From NCBI GenBank assembly GCA_938021455.1, contig CALIGP010000016.1:1-15224 (forward strand): a DNA stretch of 15,224 nt, written 5' to 3'. How positions within the stretch are numbered: the first letter of the stretch is position 1; every line of letters begins with the position of its first letter. Below are positions 12,902 through 15,224 of this stretch, piece after piece. Position numbers and translations under genes: made by a program. Source of the DNA: an uncultured Lewinella sp. Its GTDB lineage: Bacteria > Bacteroidota > Bacteroidia > Chitinophagales > Saprospiraceae. The notes under the pieces were generated by a model. It did no database searches, was not told the origin of the DNA, and was given only the letters and a program-made list of their open reading frames with translations.

Positions 12902-15223
12902 TTATCGCCTCTGCGATCTTCTCACCGGCCGCCGCTTCAGTGCAGCATGCCACCCCCAGCGCCTTCGGGGATCGATCCCCGTCCGACCGCCCGCCAGCGG
13001 CGGGCCAGCGTACCGACGCCCATTGCGACGACTTTGCTTTCGGGTGTGGGAGGTACCCGTCCGCCCGGAGACTGACCGGTGGTTCATCCGCCGCCAGTGC
13101 CGGTCTTTTGACGTGGTAGGGTCCTCTGGTCCGTAGAATAACTCATCATGCGGCAGGCCAGTGGCGACGATGCTGATTTTTCCTGTTTTAGGATCGTATT
13201 TGCGGATTTGCCCTTTGGGGTTAGCTACGTAGCCTGGTCGACGATCATTATCGTTGCCGTCCAAATCCTTGTCGGAGTGTTCCAGATAGCCGTCAGAGTT
13301 GGGCTCCATCCGGCTGTGGGTGTGGATGTCGGCTACCACCTTGCCAAAGCGCTTGGGTTCCGGCAGGGAAACGCCGCTATCATCCAAATCCGTCACCGGA
13401 TCATCGTAGAAGTAGACATCCTGCCCGTTAAGACGCTGTTTGTAGATCAGAGTGCCGAACTCATAGTTGTGGAAGATGGACCGTTCATTGTAGATGCGAG
13501 AGAAATCAATGGCGGCCGCCAGTGGGCTGGAAAACATATCAAAGGCTTCCCGTCCGTCAGGGTCCGTAAAGCGTAGTGGATTGTGTAAGCCGAAGGCATA
13601 CGGGTTGTGCCCGGGAAACTCGTCGGCCAGCGGATCCATGCTCAACCAACGACCCGTTTCCGGCTCCAGGTAACGAGCACCAAAGTAGTTCAGGCCGGAG
13701 GCGGAGTCCTCTTCTTTACCGTTGAAGTTGTAGTCCAGCGGCGGGGCTTTTACCGTCTGTCGAGCCAATACTTCACCGGAAGGAAGGTAGGCCCGGTAGG
13801 CCGCGGGCTTACCCCGCTGGTCGGTAATCCAACAAACATTGCCTAATTGATCTCCATGGTAATAAGAAGCCACCACCTCCGGAAAGACCCCGTAGCCTTC
13901 ATAACCATATCCGGCGCCGATGCTATCGCGTTCGGGCGGGCTAGCGTACCAGGTCGGAGGGCCGGGAGGGCCCGCAGTATCCGGCGGGCCACCGGGGCCG
14001 GGAACGCCAAAGCCTGGCTGTGAGCCGAAAATACCTCCTTCGCTGGTCGGCAGCGGATCTCCCGTAACCTCCGGCTGACCGTAGTAGCCGGGTAGGGTAG
14101 GCGGCCCCGGGGGCAGACCCAATGCAACATAATAGTTCCAAACCGTTCGCGTCAGATCATCCATCCGGGCGGTATAATTCAGATTGCCCGCCGTCAGCCC
14201 TCCGGCATACCAGTAAGTATTGTTGAATTCACCCGTCCCCTCTTTGGTCATTATCCGCTGGTCACCGATAAAGTAGTGCTTCGTGAAGCTACTTTCCGTG
14301 AAGGTGAAAAAAGGTGAAACGTAGGCGACGTAATTACCGGAATGACTGATGAAGCCCGCCGGGGCACCGTCCGTAAATACCCCCTTCATCGCTCCCTGAC
14401 TTTGGATGGCCCGCTCGCCGTCCGCCGAATAGGTATACCGGCTAATTGTGCCGTTATCACTAAACTCCATCATGCGGTTTTCTTCATCCCAACGGGCTTG
14501 TTGGTAGCGGTAGCTGCCGGCTTCTCCCTGATAACCAAGCAAATTGCCATTGGCGTCATAATCATAGGCTCTGCCGCCGAGTTCCTGGATGCGGTGCGGG
14601 AATACGGGGTCCGGACTAAGGCGCTGATCGAAACTATTGAGCAGGTCCGGTTCCCCGTTTTTTTGCCGGGCTAACTCCCGCCGGCTTTGATTGTACAAAT
14701 CGTCGTGATCAATAAAATAGCTGAAACTTTCCTCTCCATCAAACAGCTGGTAGCTCCCCGTCGCTTCCGTTAACCGATGCAGTGGGTCGTAAGCGAACTG
14801 CTGTCGGTGACTGCCTCCAAGCCCTTCAACGGAGGCAACGCTTTGTTCGCTGGTCTCCAGGTTGCCAACTACATCGTAGGTCAGGCTCAGATCCTGCAGG
14901 GGCGAGCCATCCGTACGCACGCTAAGCCTGGCCGGTCGCTGGGTTAAGGGATCAAAAGTGATGGTTTGTTCACTGTCATTTCCCAGTGTTTTACCCACCA
15001 TTCTACCGAAAGCATCGTATTGGATGCGTTTGAGGTAGTCATAGGTATTGCCGTCTTTTTCTCCCCGCATACTGCTAAGTTTACCGGCAGCATTGTAGCC
15101 ATAGTTGACCCATTCTCCGTCGGGATAAGCCATGGCGGTCTCCCGCCCCCAACTGTCATAGATAATTTCACTAACGAAGGTTCGGGCCGTTGATTCATTG
15201 ATCAACATCGTACGGATGGTCTT
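12902..15223 (-). CDS. RHS/YD-repeat protein with C-terminal JAB/DUF4329-like metallopeptidase module (N-terminus beyond window)
   Basis: The frame is open to the right edge (KTIRT precedes the Met at 15208), so only the C-terminal part is seen, about 768 residues from that Met. YD-type repeats run through about 15-270 (YDSWGRE, YDAFGRM, YDANGNLL). A Pro/Gly-rich stretch occupies 364-443. The RHS core spans about 447-553: YYHGDQLGN, NFNGKEEDSASGLNYFGARY, GRWLSMDPLADEF, NPYAFGLHNP, then FTDPDG, where the core ends and the variable cargo begins. The cargo (about 555-700) carries E583 in YEFGTLIYK, H629-x-H631 in DIHTHS and S645-xx-D648, the JAMM-style E, HxH, SxxD metal-site pattern. RHS proteins of this build are usually polymorphic toxins or surface proteins exported whole. 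The last 68 residues are about 30 percent arginine and look non-native. No immunity gene follows; the next gene downstream is the HTCS. Confidence 0.85.
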   Translation of the reverse strand, partial: KTIRTMLINESTARTFVSEIIYDSWGRETAMAYPDGEWVNYGYNAAGKLSSMRGEKDGNTYDYLKRIQYDAFGRMVGKTLGNDSEQTITFDPLTQRPARLSVRTDGSPLQDLSLTYDVVGNLETSEQSVASVEGLGGSHRQQFAYDPLHRLTEATGSYQLFDGEESFSYFIDHDDLYNQSRRELARQKNGEPDLLNSFDQRLSPDPVFPHRIQELGGRAYDYDANGNLLGYQGEAGSYRYQQARWDEENRMMEFSDNGTISRYTYSADGERAIQSQGAMKGVFTDGAPAGFISHSGNYVAYVSPFFTFTESSFTKHYFIGDQRIMTKEGTGEFNNTYWYAGGLTAGNLNYTARMDDLTRTVWNYYVALGLPPGPPTLPGYYGQPEVTGDPLPTSEGGIFGSQPGFGVPGPGGPPDTAGPPGPPTWYASPPERDSIGAGYGYEGYGVFPEVVASYYHGDQLGNVCWITDQRGKPAAYRAYLPSGEVLARQTVKAPPLDYNFNGKEEDSASGLNYFGARYLEPETGRWLSMDPLADEFPGHNPYAFGLHNPLRFTDPDGREAFDMFSSPLAAAIDFSRIYNERSIFHNYEFGTLIYKQRLNGQDVYFYDDPVTDLDDSGVSLPEPKRFGKVVADIHTHSRMEPNSDGYLEHSDKDLDGNDNDRRPGYVANPKGQIRKYDPKTGKISIVATGLPHDELFYGPEDPTTSKDRHWRRMNHRSVSGRTGTSHTRKQSRRNGRRYAGPPLAGGRTGIDPRRRWGWHAALKRRPVRRSQRR
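12967..13005. repeat. GC-rich palindromes in the 3' end of the RHS gene
   Basis: GGGGATCGATCCCC (12967-12980) is a perfect 14-bp palindrome. Nine bases later GCCCGCC-AGC-GGCGGGC (12989-13005) forms a 7-bp hairpin with a three-base loop. The style matches the REP-like element in the aminotransferase gene. Both lie in the arginine-rich tail, downstream of the recognisable cargo domain. Confidence 0.55.
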
Positions 15224-15224
15224 G

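Noticed and set aside
13148..13576. 142-residue plus-strand open frame as a possible immunity gene for the RHS cargo
   Set aside because: It is antisense to the JAMM-like cargo itself, with no separate promoter or recognisable domain. Immunity genes normally follow the toxin on the same strand.
1..15224. CRISPR arrays, tRNA or rRNA genes, insertion sequences, prophage genes
   Set aside because: No regularly spaced repeats, cloverleaf-like segment, rRNA-like stretch, transposase or phage protein motifs were found on either strand.

Overview
The window looks like a chromosomal segment of a Bacteroidota bacterium, probably a Saprospiraceae/Lewinella-like environmental or marine lineage. The evidence is a one-piece hybrid two-component regulator with Reg_prop repeats, a TonB-dependent receptor with an N-terminal carboxypeptidase-regulatory-like domain, a type IX secretion (T9SS) C-terminal sorting domain, a TAnnTTTG-type promoter motif, mostly weak Shine-Dalgarno sequences, and GC-rich REP-like palindromes. 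The lineage is inferred from these gene types; no marker gene is present.

Layout. Positions 2-1216 (+) hold the 3' part of a fold-type I PLP aminotransferase of the ACC-synthase-like kind. It converges on the rest of the window through a 109-bp tandem repeat (1132-1349) that supplies the C-termini and stop codons of genes on both strands. Everything else reads on the minus strand. From right to left these are: an RHS/YD-repeat protein cut by the right edge (12902-15223) whose C-terminal cargo resembles a JAB/DUF4329-type metallopeptidase; a hybrid sensor kinase/response regulator/AraC activator (8634-12710); a TonB-dependent receptor (5570-8479); a T9SS-exported right-handed beta-helix protein (3917-5512); and a glycoside hydrolase family 2 enzyme (1329-3863).

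How the genes work together. The last four (regulator, receptor, beta-helix protein, GH2) form a compact polysaccharide-utilisation locus without a SusD. The likely flow is a surface or secreted beta-helix protein, uptake by the TonB receptor, trimming of beta-linked sugars by the GH2 in the periplasm, and sensing of a fragment by the regulator's periplasmic propellers. A direct-repeat cluster upstream of the receptor (8527-8582) is a good candidate for the activator's binding site. The substrate cannot be named from the sequence.

The RHS gene is more GC-rich than the regulator next to it and ends in an arginine-rich tail over REP-like palindromes. It has no recognisable immunity gene in the window and looks unrelated to the sugar locus. 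No tRNA, rRNA, CRISPR array, insertion sequence or phage gene was found. There is no gene-free stretch longer than 300 bases; the longest gaps, 8480-8633 and 12711-12901, carry the regulatory candidates listed.
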